Origin: Sphagnum magellanicum
Taxonomy: Eukaryota > Streptophyta > Sphagnopsida > Sphagnales > Sphagnaceae
DNA length: 64,000 nt
Direction of reading: 5' to 3'
NCBI GenBank assembly: GCA_021904315.1
Contig: CM038917.1
Span: forward strand, 4,510,041 to 4,574,040
In this document: positions 12,201-24,569 of the stretch, one piece after another
Position numbering within the stretch: position 1 is the first letter of the stretch
How the letters are laid out: every line of letters begins with the position of its first letter
Position numbers and translations under genes: made by a program
The notes under the pieces: generated by a model
What the model was told of the DNA's origin: nothing
Database searches by the model: none
What the model saw: only the letters and a program-made list of their open reading frames with translations

Positions 12201-12648
12201 ATGGTCTACAATTGAATTGTAGTTGAAATGTTGACTTGGAAAATTACACACTTTATAATTAAGCCTCTAGGGTGGTGTGTCAACTAAGAAAATCCCATGT
12301 TCAACTATTTTAGTCAATTACGAAACATAGTGATGCATGATAGATCACACATGGATGGATGACATTGAGATTGGGATTAATGTTTGTGTTGCAAGTATTA
12401 TCTCTCAACTACATTTACAAGTTGAAAGGCAAAAAACGAATGTTGGGCACTCTTACATACTATGCCAACACCTCAATTGCAAGTGCTACTTAGTAAACAT
12501 GACAACAACCATTGTGCCATGCTCTATAAACATTGATATGCATGGTTCTTGTTTGAAGAAACGAATATTTATTGAAGTTGTCAAAGCCAATAAAGCCACA
12601 ATGATGAAAATATGTTCCTTCTCTTTGAAAGACCCCAATAGTTAGATT
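9238..12648 (+). pseudogene. NLR pseudogene copy B (5'-truncated NB-ARC-LRR)
   Basis: Paralogue of the HNL gene, collinear from just upstream of Walker B (VLVVVDDVGK near 9,268) through MKSLEEEQARALFMFHAF, a broken GLPL region, the IHE motif, the same phase-0 intron (9,998-10,179) and an LRR array (about 10,430-11,995). Hydrolase domain, P-loop and RNBS-A are absent. Many stops and frameshifts break the NB-ARC and LRR parts, for example TGA and TAA codons near 9,386 and 9,418. LRR units read LKELPSYIDQLNALQKLDLKGC, related to but distinct from those of the minus-strand gene. A 102-codon block at 12,337-12,645 remains open. Non-functional as an NLR. Confidence 0.88.
12337..12645 (+). other. 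102-codon open block downstream of the LRR array, copy B
   Basis: An ATG-to-TAG frame of 102 residues (starts MIDHTWMDDIEIGIN, ends CSFSLKDPNS). It is conserved with a few substitutions in copy C and is present but broken, in inverted orientation, downstream of the HNL gene. Its position directly after the LRRs suggests it was the post-LRR C-terminal region of this NLR family. I recognise no named domain. Whether it is translated on its own is unknown. Confidence 0.5.
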
Positions 12649-12734
12649 TTGAAAACTATCAAATTAATTGATGATTTGTCAAAAACATTCAAATCCTAGG
12701 TTCCATGATAGATGGTGGGCAAAAATGATTCATG

Positions 12735-12935
12735 TAAGTCGTAAAATATTGGGTTTCTTTTTGTGCAATACTAAAAAATTGGAAATTTGAGAAGGTGCAT
12801 TGAGTAAATTGAAAAGTGGGCAAAGTTTCACCAAAGGCCATGATAATTAAAAGCTTTGGAGTAAATTGAAGATTTTTTATGAACATTCATATAAAGAACA
12901 TCAAAACATGTTTTTGGATGTTAAATCAAATTTGA
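12735..12935 (+). pseudogene. Orphan ARC2-like NB-ARC fragment, copy B
   Basis: About 200 bp reads, with breaks, as the segment that follows GLPL in NB-ARC: LKVLGSFLCNTKKLE-like, then GALSKLKSGQSF, a KLWSKLKI part, and NMFLDV. It matches both the NB-ARC of the minus-strand gene and the main NB-ARC remnant at 9,560-9,760, yet lies downstream of the LRR array. It is therefore a second, separate fragment, absent from the equivalent place behind the HNL gene. Confidence 0.7.
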
Positions 12936-14684
12936 AGGAAAATAATCAACCTAAGTTTGTAAGATTTTTTCATTTGTGAAAAAAAAATTGAACTAATTGT
13001 TTAGCTAAATTCCACATTTGAAAAAAAACTAATTCAACTAAAATTTTAAGATTCTGTTTCATTTGAAAAAAGGATGAAAGTATTGATGATAGAATAAATA
13101 TAACTAGTTATGTGAAAACATTCAAGTTATTTGTTCATGTTAATGTTTGGAGGGTTTTTTCCTCATATATATTTATGTTTTTTGATTATGTGTTTTAGTT
13201 TCTTTTCATTGAGTAAGGTTAGGAGTCTAAGGCATAAGAACATATTTTCGAAGGATATTTCATTTTTCTTGGCTGATTAGTTTTTACATCTTGCAAATTG
13301 AGATCTTAATGGCATTAAGGTTTGAAATGATAAAACAGCCTTATTTATTGTGAATAAGTTTAATGAATTTATGTGATGTGTATGTTATTGTATACGCTTG
13401 CAAATCATGTCTTATTTTTCTTCATTAATCATCAAATTGAGAAATGCAATTTGATTTTACAAAAAATGTTTACAATAACTTGTCTTTGCATTATGGAAAG
13501 GTTCACAAATGGGGGTTGATAATCAAACATAGGCAATGAAATAAACATGTGTTATCACCTTGATGACCATGGTTAGATTATAGTTGATGAGTTTAGCTTC
13601 AATGGATGCAAACAAGTTCATGTGTTATTGTGCTCATCATATAATAACTAATGTAACATAACCAATGGGTAACATTATGTATTAGGTAAATATTAACTAG
13701 TGTTTAAAGGGTCAACTAGTGCATGTAATGAATGTCTAGTTGTTGAGCCATGCAAATGACAACATTACTACTAAAAATCCCATTATTCGTGATAGTTAGT
13801 CCCTAAGTTTGGATTATCTAACATAACCAAAAAAAAATTTGGACAACAAAGTTTCATAAATGAAATGTAGTGGACTCTTTCAAATAGATAGTAGTACTTG
13901 AAGCATCAAAAATGCCAAATTATAACAATAATGCAACAAAAATTTCCAAATAAACGTGTGTGCCTAATAGGAAGCTCCAAATTGGAAGAATATTTATGTT
14001 CAAATATCAAAGGATTTTTTTACGTGAAAATTCATGAATAGTAAAATTGAATCTATAAGGTATGAATGGTGTAGGGTAGGTACAAAGTAAAATAAAGTAT
14101 GAAAATACTAGTGAGAACCCCCTTCCCCTCCTTTAAACCGATTCAAAAACAACATGTTAAACACGACTATTCAAAAACTAATTATGGTGGTCTTGCTTAA
14201 TAGCTTTCTTTTTTCAAGTTTGTTTAGAAGGTGTGAATGATGTTTTGTATGAGACACCAATAAATAAATATTGTAAAATGTAAGTTAAGAGCATTTAGTT
14301 GAATCCATGTTATTTTTTAAAAAAAACATTGCACAACTTCTTTGTGTAATGCTTATAAGCAAATGGGTTTAGTTAGTTAAAATGATGCAACAACATTGGA
14401 TTGGCTATTCAAAAATAATGTTTTTACAAATGTGTTTTACAAGTTGATTTTTAAAAAAACCATACACAATGTTGCATTTAAAATATTATGTAAATTTTTA
14501 ATGAATAGTCTCCCATAAATAAATATGTCATCTTCAAATCATTTTAAGTTATTTAAAAAGTCCATTAAACAATAAAATACATTGTTTTAAAAGACCTTAT
14601 GGGCATTTTACCTTTATTAGATTCATTTCAAACTTAGATATATGTTTTGAAAATATATTAAAAACCATTAGTATATAAATGTAT

Positions 14685-16250
14685 CGACTTCAACTTAAAC
14701 ATGTAAAATTAAGCAATGATTACCCATTTCATGGCTCCTTTTAGGATGGACTCCTCTCAACCCACCCTTCATGCCAAACACCCTTGGAATGGTAACAAGT
14801 CAATCCTTGTGCTACTATTTTGGCAAACCCCACCTTTTGCATCAATATATACAAAAGAACTAGGCTCTTTGTAAAAAGAAAATATTTTCAACCTTTAGAT
14901 TGTAATAAGAGGATACAATTAAGTTTTGTGAAAAGAATTGCAACTTTTTTTACTAATGTTTATAGCATAACAAACAACATTGATGACATCAATTATGGGA
15001 CAAGAGATCAAAATAGCTCCACTAAAAGGATGCAATTGGGTAAAGAACTTTGAACTTGAAAAGACAAAAAATAATTTTGTGCATCATTTCTACACTTCAC
15101 ATAGGATTCAAAAACAAAGAACAATCAAAAGAATGACACATTTTGGGATCGAGTTTTTAAACACTATAACAAGTATCAACCTAGCTAGTTTATGTGTAGA
15201 GAGGCTAGCTCAACCATTGGAGATTCCAAGTGGGTCATGATCAAATATGATGTTGCCAAGCTCATGTAAGGAAACTTTGGAGTTGTCCCAAGTGTTATTT
15301 GAATTTGGAACTAACATTGAGAACACTTTGCAAAAAGGTTCTAGAGTTGTACAAGTTGAAACACTCAATGGGTCCAAGCTTTTACCTTCATTCAATTATT
15401 GGTTGATGTTGTGAGATGTCTTTCATTGGGTGGGTTCAAGCATGTTAAAGTATGCCAATTGGAGTCACTTTTTGATTTTTTTTATAAAAATCCATAAAAT
15501 AATTTTAAATATATTAAAATTTTAAATATTATTTACCTCAATGATCAATAAGACCTATTTTTAAAAAATTCATTGCATAATATTGAAAAATCACATAGTT
15601 TTATATGCATTTAAATATATTTTTAAAAATGAAAATACAAGAAAATATATATCTAATTTTTACAAATTAGGGTTACAGTTATATGAAAATAAGACATTAA
15701 TTGAAAATTTTATATTTTGAAGTTGATAGAGGCCTAATCAAAGTTCTATTTTTCAATTTCTTGATGGAATTAGAATGATGAGCATTGCTAGATAGATTTT
15801 GACTAAAGTGGCCACCTTATTTCAAAAAAAAACTCCTAAAATTGTAGCTAATAAAACATAAATGTGAGGACACATATCACTTTTAGGCAAATTGTTTTTA
15901 AAAAAAATAAAATTATAGAGTTTGTGACAAAATATTCCATTTCCAGAAAATTGTGTCACCTCTTGGTGGAATGTCCTTCCCTTTGAAGACCCATGAAAGA
16001 CCTTCTCTTTCTCTGCAGCAACATCCCCAAAAGGCAGCAAGCTCGACATCAGATTAGCACTCCAAAATCGCGCGGAACCACATCTGGTCTCCCAAACTCC
16101 GCAAAACAAAAAACCCCGCGAAGAACAGAAAAAACACTCTCCGTTCCTCACACTCTTCGTCTTCTTCTTTTTCTCTCATCTTTTTCTTTCTGGTTTTTCT
16201 TTTTCTTTTAAAATAATTTTCAAAACAATTTTCAAACTTTGATTTAAATC
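14685..16250. other. AT-rich interval; pyrimidine-rich patch at 15,960-16,210
   Basis: No gene recognised. The patch near 15,960-16,210 has higher GC and long CT-rich runs, resembling a 5' UTR or promoter-proximal stretch, but no credible ORF follows it. Frames at 14,820-15,240 are short and domain-free. Confidence 0.35.
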
Positions 16251-16257
16251 TATATAA

Positions 16258-16612
16258 AATAATAATAATAATAATAGTGAGATCTCAAAGAATCAAGATA
16301 CCTTTGAAGCCTACGTGCTCTTCTTCTGTTTTTTCTTTTTATCTTTTTTTATTAAAAAATATTTTAAAAAGAAATTTAGATTTTGGTAAATTAGATATAT
16401 ATATATATATATATATAGTATCTGAATTTTGAAGTCTATAAGTTATTCCTCTTCTTTCTGTATCTCCTTTTATCTTTTGTTTTTTTTTTTTTTTTTTCCC
16501 CTCAATTTTTTAAAAATGAATCTAGGTTTTTGTAAATCTGTATAATAAAAATAATGGTGTTGATAACCTGCAATTATTAATTAATTAATCATTTCTTTCT
16601 TTCTTTATTTAT
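16258..16612. repeat. Cluster of simple repeats
   Basis: (AAT)n at about 16,259-16,276, (AT)n at about 16,391-16,419, poly-T at about 16,479-16,497, and ATTA/TTTC runs at about 16,575-16,612. A further (AT)n lies at about 10,091-10,110 in the NLR copy B intron. Confidence 0.85.
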
Positions 16613-16769
16613 TTCTGTCAGGTTTGGTGGGAAACATATCCCATCTTAGAACTTGAGGGTGAAAGAAAGAATAATAATTGAGTTATGCTTTTTTTAATTA
16701 ATAAGTAAATGAATTTCTAAATGAATTTTCCCATTCTCAACAAGAATAATTGTACTAAGATATTTAAAA

Positions 16770-17290
16770 AGAAATTTCTAATTTTTGAAAAATAAATGAA
16801 CTGAATGTTTTTATTAAAAAAAAAATTTTAAGGAGAAATCTTTCAATTTAATTTTTAAAGAAGTTTTCCATTCATTAATATTGTGAGAAGAAAATCTAAG
16901 TTTTAAAAGCATTTCTCCATTTTAGAAAGAAATAATTTAGTTGAATTTTAAGGAAGTTTTTTCATTTGGGAAAGTATCATTGATGTGAAATTTTTAGGAT
17001 TTTTTTTTTTAATTTGAGAAAAAATTAATGAGCTGAATTTTGGGTAATTTCTTCTTTTGAGGAAAACTCATTCAATTTAATTTTTAAAGAATTTTTCCAT
17101 ATGAAAAGAAAATCAATTTGAATTTAGTTTTTAAGAGTTTCTACATTTTAGAAAGAAATAATTTAAATGAATTTTAGGGAATTTTTTTCATTAAGGAAAG
17201 TATCATGAATGTGAATTTTCTATTTTAAAAAATTGAGAAAAAAATCATTAAGTTGAAATTATAGGGAAAATTTTCAATTGAAAACATATG
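16770..17290. repeat. Degenerate AT-rich tandem duplication, about 228-bp period
   Basis: TTTTAGAAAGAAATAATTTA recurs near 16,919 and 17,147. The surrounding blocks TCAATTTAATTTTTAAAGAA and GGAAAGTATCAT recur in the same order, with a third partial unit from about 17,228. Confidence 0.6.
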
Positions 17291-18219
17291 CTTGAGGTGC
17301 CTTATAAAGAAATTTCTCATGTGAGAAATTTTTTAAAAAACATTGAGGTGGGTTTTCGAGTAATTTTCATTTGAGATATCATATTTGACTTGAATTCCTA
17401 AGACATAAAAATTAATAATCACCTAAGGTAGTTTCATGTTGTGGTGATGCTAACAATGATTAGAGGCCACCAATCTTGCCATTGGAACCAATCCCTTTTA
17501 ATTTTGTAACTATACACACAAAATTCCATTTGTGTATTATAATTTTATATTTTTTTAAAAATACCAAATGGAATAATGATGAATGGTTTCCTACAAATCC
17601 TTATTTTCCCAATAAAAGTAAAACAAAAAAATCATAAAGATTGGGTTAGGAAGGAAAAATGAATTGAATTTGTTTACGTGCCAGGGTGAACGACCTAGGC
17701 TTACCCTATGCTATCCTATTATTAAATAATGTTTTATATTTGTATTGCCACTATAAAACTATTGGAAAGCTCTCAATGTGTAGGGTGCAACCAATCATTT
17801 TTTTTTCAATTTTGTAATGTAACCACATTGGCAACCATCAATAAAAGGATTTAGCCACATTTGGCTAAGTTTTTTTTTAAAATCTTGCTACTTTTTAGCT
17901 ACCTCTAGGGGCACATAATCTAAATGTAGTGAACAACACCTTGTCCCCTATTTTTTGGTGAATGTTTTGAAAACCAAAAAAAAAACTCATTGAACACCTC
18001 ACAAGTCATTTTTAGATTTCGCACTAGTGCGAAATTTTGCACCAAAAAAATGTTGGGCGCAACTTGTTGGTTTTAGAATGTTGGAGCCAAGGTCCAAAAG
18101 TTATTGAATATGGAGTATTATTTTAGCCACATTTAGCTAAATCCTCTAGTGGATTATTTCGACTTTGGGGGCAACATGAAAATTTGTTTTTAAGAAAACA
18201 TTGAGATGAAACCATGCTT
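17291..18219. other. AT-rich interval without a recognised gene
   Basis: Contains one partial MITE-like match at about 17,797-17,910; otherwise nothing recognised. Confidence 0.4.
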
Positions 18220-18503
18220 TATTTAATAGCAAATTTTCACCAATTTTGAATTGAAAAATATGATTTCGACCTATACAAAACATTTGTTGATGAAAAAAAT
18301 GGCCCTAATTAACCAAATTTTGAGGAGTTTTTTTTCAAAATTACCAAATTTTTATCATAAGTTATAGTAGGTAGCTAAGCATAAGGAAGGATTCTAGTTT
18401 TCTTTAACTTTCAAATCTAATAGGTAGCCAAATTTGGCTAAATTATTTTTTAAATTATTACCACCTTAGTTACATCACAAATTCCATTAAGAAAAAAACC
18501 CTA
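18220..18503 (+). mobile_element. MITE-like element, family M, diverged
   Basis: Same order of blocks as 3,262-3,544 (ATTTCGACCTATACAAAA, TAGTAGGTAGCTAAG, AGCCAAATTTGGCTAAAT, AGTTACATCACAAATTCC), ending GAAAAAAACCCT. A partial inverted copy lies nearby at about 17,797-17,910. Confidence 0.55.
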
Positions 18504-19300
18504 TATGAAGGTGTGATTTCAAAAAAAGTAGGTTGGCAGATATGGGTTGGGGGTTTTTTAATACATAGCCCAAAATTACAATCCCAAAGTAAATTTGCCA
18601 AATCAGAATGGTAATTACTAAATACAACCTTTAAAAATGGGTAGCTTGATGGTGGGGGACTAGGGACAAAGGTTTTTTAGGGTTTTTTTGTTGCAGCTAA
18701 AATCGTAATTGGCCATAGGAAGACTTATAACAAACCAACGGGTGGTTTAATGACCCATTTTTAGGTATTGCATAATCCACCTACTAAAAACATTTGGCAT
18801 TTCAAGGCTTGTAATAGGTATTGCAAAGTTTTTTTTGCGTAACAAATTAAATTACAAGCTTCTATTAGTTGATCAAAATCACTCCCTTTTCTTTTTGAAC
18901 TATCATTGCAAAAAATGATGATGAGGGATGGTTAGTAGTCTCAATGTTGTTGTGTATGTTTGTGCAAGATGGCGAATAGGGAGGCTCACAACAACCTTCC
19001 TAAAAGTAGGTGTGGCGAAGGATTTTAAAGTGAACATATAGTTGTTAATGATCCACCGATTAATGTTTCCCTTAGACCTCACACCATGTTTCTAAACGAC
19101 TAATTGAATAGCCCAATGACACCACGACTAAGGAGGAGGGTCAATCAATCATTATATCTTCTCCCGCAAATGGATTGTTTAACATTGATAAATAGTAGTG
19201 CATTTCGATGACACCATACAACATTTTTAGCACCAATGGTTTCGAAGCGACCTTGGGCAAATGTAGTGAAGCTTTTAAAGGCTCATTTGAAACAGTTTGG
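18504..19300. other. Intergenic; nothing recognised
   Basis: Coding-like phrases with stops appear from about 18,960 onward and may belong to the retroelement relic that follows. Confidence 0.35.
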
Positions 19301-21230
19301 TTTACCCCAAACACTTGATTTAGTATGGTTGATATGAAGGAGAAAATTGTGGTTCGATCTTTGGAGGCTCAAACTTTGGAAGTGAACCTATCTCCTAAAA
19401 CTCTTTAGCCTATAAAAACAAATTACATGCAACTTCCAATTGGATCTGCCCAAAGAACCATTACTTAGAAAGCTATAAAAGCCTATAGAAAACCATAGCT
19501 TGCCACAATTTGGTGAATTTTTTACCATATAAACAAAAAATGGCAATAAGTGCATTCAAAACATTTTCGACAAAATTAATAATATGTAGAATTTGATGTT
19601 CATCTTCCAAAGTTGCTTGCATTACAGATGTTTTACTCCTTACATAAAAGGTAACTATTAAATTGGACAATGATCTTTACTTCTTAATTGGTGTTGGATG
19701 GTCCTTAGTTTTTAGAAGAACATACATGTCTATTAGGTATAAAGTTTTTTATAAAATGAAAGACCCTTTGGTTATGGGCATTGATTAAATGTTGAAACAT
19801 GTGTAGTTTGCCTAGGTCCCATTATGGTATATGTTGATGTTAAAAAACTTTGGACTTGGACATACCAAGTGTGATTGTGTTAGTAAAATGTTAGAGAAGC
19901 CATTACATATGAACATCAAATTGGTTAAATAATGCTCTTATATAACAACTTAGGAATATCCAAACTTGTCATTATTACTTTGTCATGGTATGCACAAAGT
20001 GATATAGTAGTTGAAGTTATAGACACATGAACAAAGGATGATTGATTTCTTCAAGCCCATTCACTTGGCTTGATCTAGGTCATTTGGAGACCTATGATGT
20101 AAAGGGGGGATATTCAAATTGTATACATGGTAGACCTTCCAAGACAATTGATGTCATGGTAGCTGGAAGCTTATGGCCATTAAATGGACTAGTATGGGAC
20201 CTTGCACTTGCTTGTGATGGAGGTTGTAGGTATTGGTTTGGGGCAAAATGGAGTCTCTGATAATTTGCAACATTCCGTACCAATGTCAAGTAATTCAAGT
20301 TGTCAAAGACTACCTAGTACTAATACTAGTGAAAACAAGTGTCCAAACTAATCTTAATGCCCAATTTTTTGCTTATGTAACTTTCAACATACTCCCAAAG
20401 GTTGAATTATATTTCCTTCCAAAAAATGAACTTTGTAAAATTTGGTTTTATCCAACATGATATTTGGAATGAAAGCTATAACCTGATGTTAGAGCCATCA
20501 TTTGTGGATGGCAACAATTGGAGGTTTAATCTGATGGCGAATGGAGGGATTTCTATTGGAAAACCTATTGCTAATGGACATTGTGCAAGCATGGGGACCC
20601 CATAATGTCAAAATAGTCTTGGGGAAAGGGGATGGTTTCTACAATAATAGCAGGAAGATGAATTAACAAAATCCAAGATTCATGCCTTCTTGGATGAAAA
20701 GGCTTTGGAGTTCAAAAGGCTCCAGACACCATTCCATGAGGAACTTTATGAAACCTCAATGAAGAGTTCAGAAATTCCTACATCAACTAGGCCTTTAGAG
20801 AGTTTTATTGGACCTTTGAACCATGTTATTGCGAAACAACAAACACACAACCCCAGAAAATCATCGGGCAATCTCAATGGAAGGTCAATTGGAATTAGCA
20901 ACCAAAAGAGTACATGAGTGTGAATTTTTGGGAGCTCCAATGGAACTAAAACACCTTCTCCCAATGTGAATCGTTCCCCTCTTTTGGAAATTTCATTAGC
21001 AAGGTTGAATGAATCAAAAAGTCTTATTAATGATACACAACAACCGCTACCAAGCCCTAGTCTGAATTCTAATTAGCATCAAAGGTTGTGGAAAGAAGAG
21101 CGTGAACAGGAGCTTAGAATGAAGCAAAAGGAGAAACATAAACAATTGGCTAAACAAGGTTATCCAATGTCTTCACCTAACTCAAAGGGGCTTCAATGAC
21201 TTACTAATAGTCTAGAAACTACTTCCCAAA
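19300..21230 (+). mobile_element. Possible LINE ORF1 / gag-like relic
   Basis: Broken plus-strand frames read, with stops, as a DUF4283-like fold: a VRSLEAQTLEVNL part near 19,350, a GP-FLEE part near 19,700, and VPLWYML then CVSKMLEKPLHMN near 19,820-19,915. A polar, Ser/Pro-rich region follows (20,690-20,917 and on to about 21,200), as is common after the zinc-knuckle region of such proteins. No reverse transcriptase is visible. The identification is weak and rests on the order of motifs. Confidence 0.3.
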
Positions 21231-21239
21231 TTTAATAGC

Positions 21240-23290
21240 TTTGTATCATTTGAAGATTTGACATGATATTTTATTTTGTAGTCTTCCCCCAATTCTAATC
21301 CATGGTGATGGGCTACCCCTAGTTATGTACTTCCCTTCTATAGGGTGCAAGGTCTTTCTCTCCCTATGTGTCTATTTTGTTTCTTTGTGTCTTTTTATAT
21401 TTGTGATATCTTGTATAGCCTATTTAGACTCTCATTTGGTAAGCAAGATTAGTTACCAACTCCAACATAACAATGGGTCACCTTGGCCCCCATCTTTGGC
21501 TCTTTTATCGTGTATCTTTTAGTTAATAAAATTAAGGTGTTTGTGCACTTGTGAATGAGACAACTTATAGTTGTGGAAGGTTTTCATTTTTTGTGGTTTA
21601 ATTTTTGGCTTATTACTACACTCTGCTAAAAGTCTTTTGAAGGTTGGCATTCCTACACAAATTGTGAAATTATTATTGTCTTTCCTTTTTGTTGTCTATC
21701 TTCTATTACACAAATATTGATAATTGGAACATTCTTCATGTTGTGTGTTCATGTCATCTCTTGAAAAAAATTAGGTTGACCACATATAATAAGGGCTATT
21801 GACAATAATTCATTTGCCAAAAATGAAATAATTTTAGTACAGGTGGTAAGAGGTCTTGAAATAATCATGCATTTGTCAGTGTTTTAGTTCCATTAGGTTA
21901 TATACGGTTCAGGAAACTCGTATGCAAGTTGACAAAATTGTGTCTTTTTCAAGGGTCTGGGGCTAGGCATGGATCTGGATACTCTTAATGAAAAAATGAA
22001 TTTTTTGTTGGACATCAATTTAGAGCCTTAGGGGACTTTAATCGTTGATCAATTGTCATGATCAATGATTGGCTAGTGGATGGTGATTGAAATCATCTCA
22101 CTAATGGATGGGTTTTTCTTCTTTTTACTCCTGCCATTGTTATGCCACTGTCCTTGTTGTGTTGGTGTATGACACAAACAAGTAAACCTATGGTTAACGT
22201 GCATGCATGTGCTTGAGGATACATGTTCTTCACCTTCACTTTTAGTTTATCCATTATGGTTACTCTTCCTTTTAAGATTAAAAATGGGGATATGTTGGCC
22301 ACTTGGGTGTAATCAAAAGAATTGGAGGATGGATTTTGAGAGTTACTAGGGTTGTTAACACTAGCCTTTGGGGAATGTGGAATTCCATTGGTTGGTGTTC
22401 TGGATGTGGGGGTATGGGGATCATTTGAGCTTAGAATTGTTATAGTAAATTGCAGTTCTGATTTTCTAGAAGAAGTTTGGGTCACTAAAACATTTGCCAT
22501 ACTTACGGATTGTCCTCTTAGTTGTTAAAAACTTATTATGGGTTTCAGCTCTTGTTTGTTGCTTGATATGTGGCCAAAATGTTGTGATTGAAATTATGTG
22601 ATGTTGTTGATTGGGATGCAATGATTTTTGGGGTATGTGAAATTTGAGTAAGGGCAGAAGGTGTTGCAATATTTGGACTATGAAGATGATATCATTTTCT
22701 TGGTAGTTATGGGTATGTGCTCATGACACATAAGGTGCCCAAATGCATGTGATGCATCAAAAGATTGTCATGCATGAAACATGGTGAACACCATAAGTAT
22801 TGCAAGGAAATCACTAATGTGTGTAATGTTTCATTTATATTTTTTTTCATGTAGTGCAAATTGTTTTATGACTTGGCAACAAGGATCTATCATTACCCTT
22901 GTCTTCATAGCACCATGATTTTATAATCCTATCATCAATTCCATGTGTCTAGTGTTTATTTTAACTTTTATATCCTTGTTTGGTCATTGATTTTCTCATT
23001 TTATAACATCCAAGTGATGGATTTAATCAAACACACAACTAGATGTAACTAACTGATAATATGCAACTTTACATTTATGTGCAAATTTGTTGACACCTCT
23101 TGTGATCCTTTCACAAGTAAATATTCATCCATAACTCTTTCATGTAGCCATTTGAGATACATGATAATTTCCTTTTTTCCAAAAATAGCTTTTAATTCAT
23201 TGAATGCACGCGTACTTAAAATTTTATCTAGGTATGCCAATTTTACTCAAATGGAGTCATTGTTCATATTGTTGTTCTATTGTGGAAGAG
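21240..23290. other. Intergenic with an unassigned minus-strand frame at 22,093-22,500
   Basis: The 135-residue minus frame is Ser/Asn/Pro-rich in its first half, has no domain I know, and may belong to the decayed retroelement. Nothing else recognised. Confidence 0.3.
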
Positions 23291-23293
23291 GTT

Positions 23294-23790
23294 GTGGCTG
23301 ACCTTAAGAAGAAGTTGGCACAAGCTTTCACAAAATTTGAATATTTTTTTAGTTTCTTTCCCCCTTCCTATCATCTATGTTGCCAAAAGAGTCTATGGTT
23401 GAACTAAAGAGAATATGTTGGTTCAAGCTTCCACATATTTTTTGTCTTTTTTTCATCCTCTTTTTGTTTATTGCTACTCTTGCTATCTTTGCTATCAAAG
23501 GGGCTCTAGTCAAGCTAAAGAAGTGGGTTGATGTAAACTTCAATACATTTCAACATTTTTGTTTTCCCTCTTCTTGGCAATTTGTTTGTTGTTGCTCCAT
23601 CTCCATTGCCACAGGTGTTATGGCTAAGTTGATCAGACAATCCCACAAGTTTTGATGTGTTTTCTTTTACTTGGTTTTGTTTTGTTTTGTTTGTCATCCA
23701 TTTGTGGCTACTCCTACCATCTCAAAATGGGTAGGTTGTGAGTGAGCTAAGGAAGTGGGTGATGTTGATGATCAATTTTGATATGTATAT
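23294..23790 (+). repeat. Degenerate tandem repeat, units of about 102-117 bp, five copies
   Basis: Units begin near 23,294, 23,395, 23,506, 23,620 and 23,738. Each opens with a version of ATGGCTGAGCTAAAGAAG, continues with a GTGGGTT/CAAGCTT-like part, and then a T-rich tract. The 92-codon plus frame at 23,377-23,655 lies within it. Confidence 0.5.
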
Positions 23791-24569
23791 ATTTGAATCA
23801 CTTTTAACATAGTTGAAATGCATTTTGAGAGCTGGAATGTGTTCATGTGAGATAGATAATAAAGATATGAGGACTACCAAGTGAACATAATTGAACCTTA
23901 TGTCGTATATAGACAAGGGCAACAAAATATTGTCGATGCACATTTAAAATGTTCAATTCAAGAGGTGAAATCAATTAACCCTTCACATGAGGTATCCACG
24001 AAGTAAAATTGTGGTAGTTTTATGCTTATTTTACTCACAAGATACTCAACAACAAAATCCTTTATTTTGAAGCTTAAATTTCAAACCTTTAATTAAATAG
24101 ATGGATGACACAATTTTCGTCCCCAAAGCATCCACATTCAAATCATGTTGACAAATGGTAAATGATGGAAAGGAAAGGACACACATGATGATTGTTAAAT
24201 TTGGTGCATTACTTTGACCAAATTTAGGAAAAGTTGAAGAGAATTCAGATCTACCTTGGGTGAAACACAAATGCACCAAACATCTTCATTGTGAAGAAAA
24301 ACATAATGACAAAAAATGTAAATAACCTTTCAAAAAAAATCCATGCATTTTTCAATCATTTCTCTTAGTGAAATGTGAAATTTCAAAATATAAATGAGTT
24401 TTTTTCCATTTGGGGTTGATCCCAATTTGATTAGGAAAGATACTTTCCACTTTTGTAAGGTTCCTATAATTTTAAAAAATCTTAAAGTGATGAGTTTGGA
24501 TAGAGTTTTAGATTTAGTTTGTTCTTTTCAAATTTCCCTATTCCAAGTTTCTTGTGTAAAGTAAAGTCC

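Larger units (their letters stand above)
9018..14684. repeat. Segmental duplication, copy B (pairs with 58,496-64,000)
   Basis: About 5.7 kb, very similar throughout to 58,496-64,000, including non-coding flanks on both sides of the NLR remnant (for example 13,000-14,684 against 62,340-64,000). The offset drifts from 49,477 to 49,316 through small indels. Copy C runs into the window edge, so the right end of the duplication is not seen. Outside the NLR remnant the DNA is AT-rich and I see no other gene in it. Confidence 0.92.

Noticed and set aside
12689-12886. 65-codon minus frame seen also at 62,028-62,225
   Set aside because: Antisense to the orphan ARC2 fragment; its conservation is explained by the segmental duplication.
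15822-16151. 109-codon minus frame as a gene
   Set aside because: No domain; it crosses a CT-rich patch and AT-rich flank, with no supporting splice or motif evidence.
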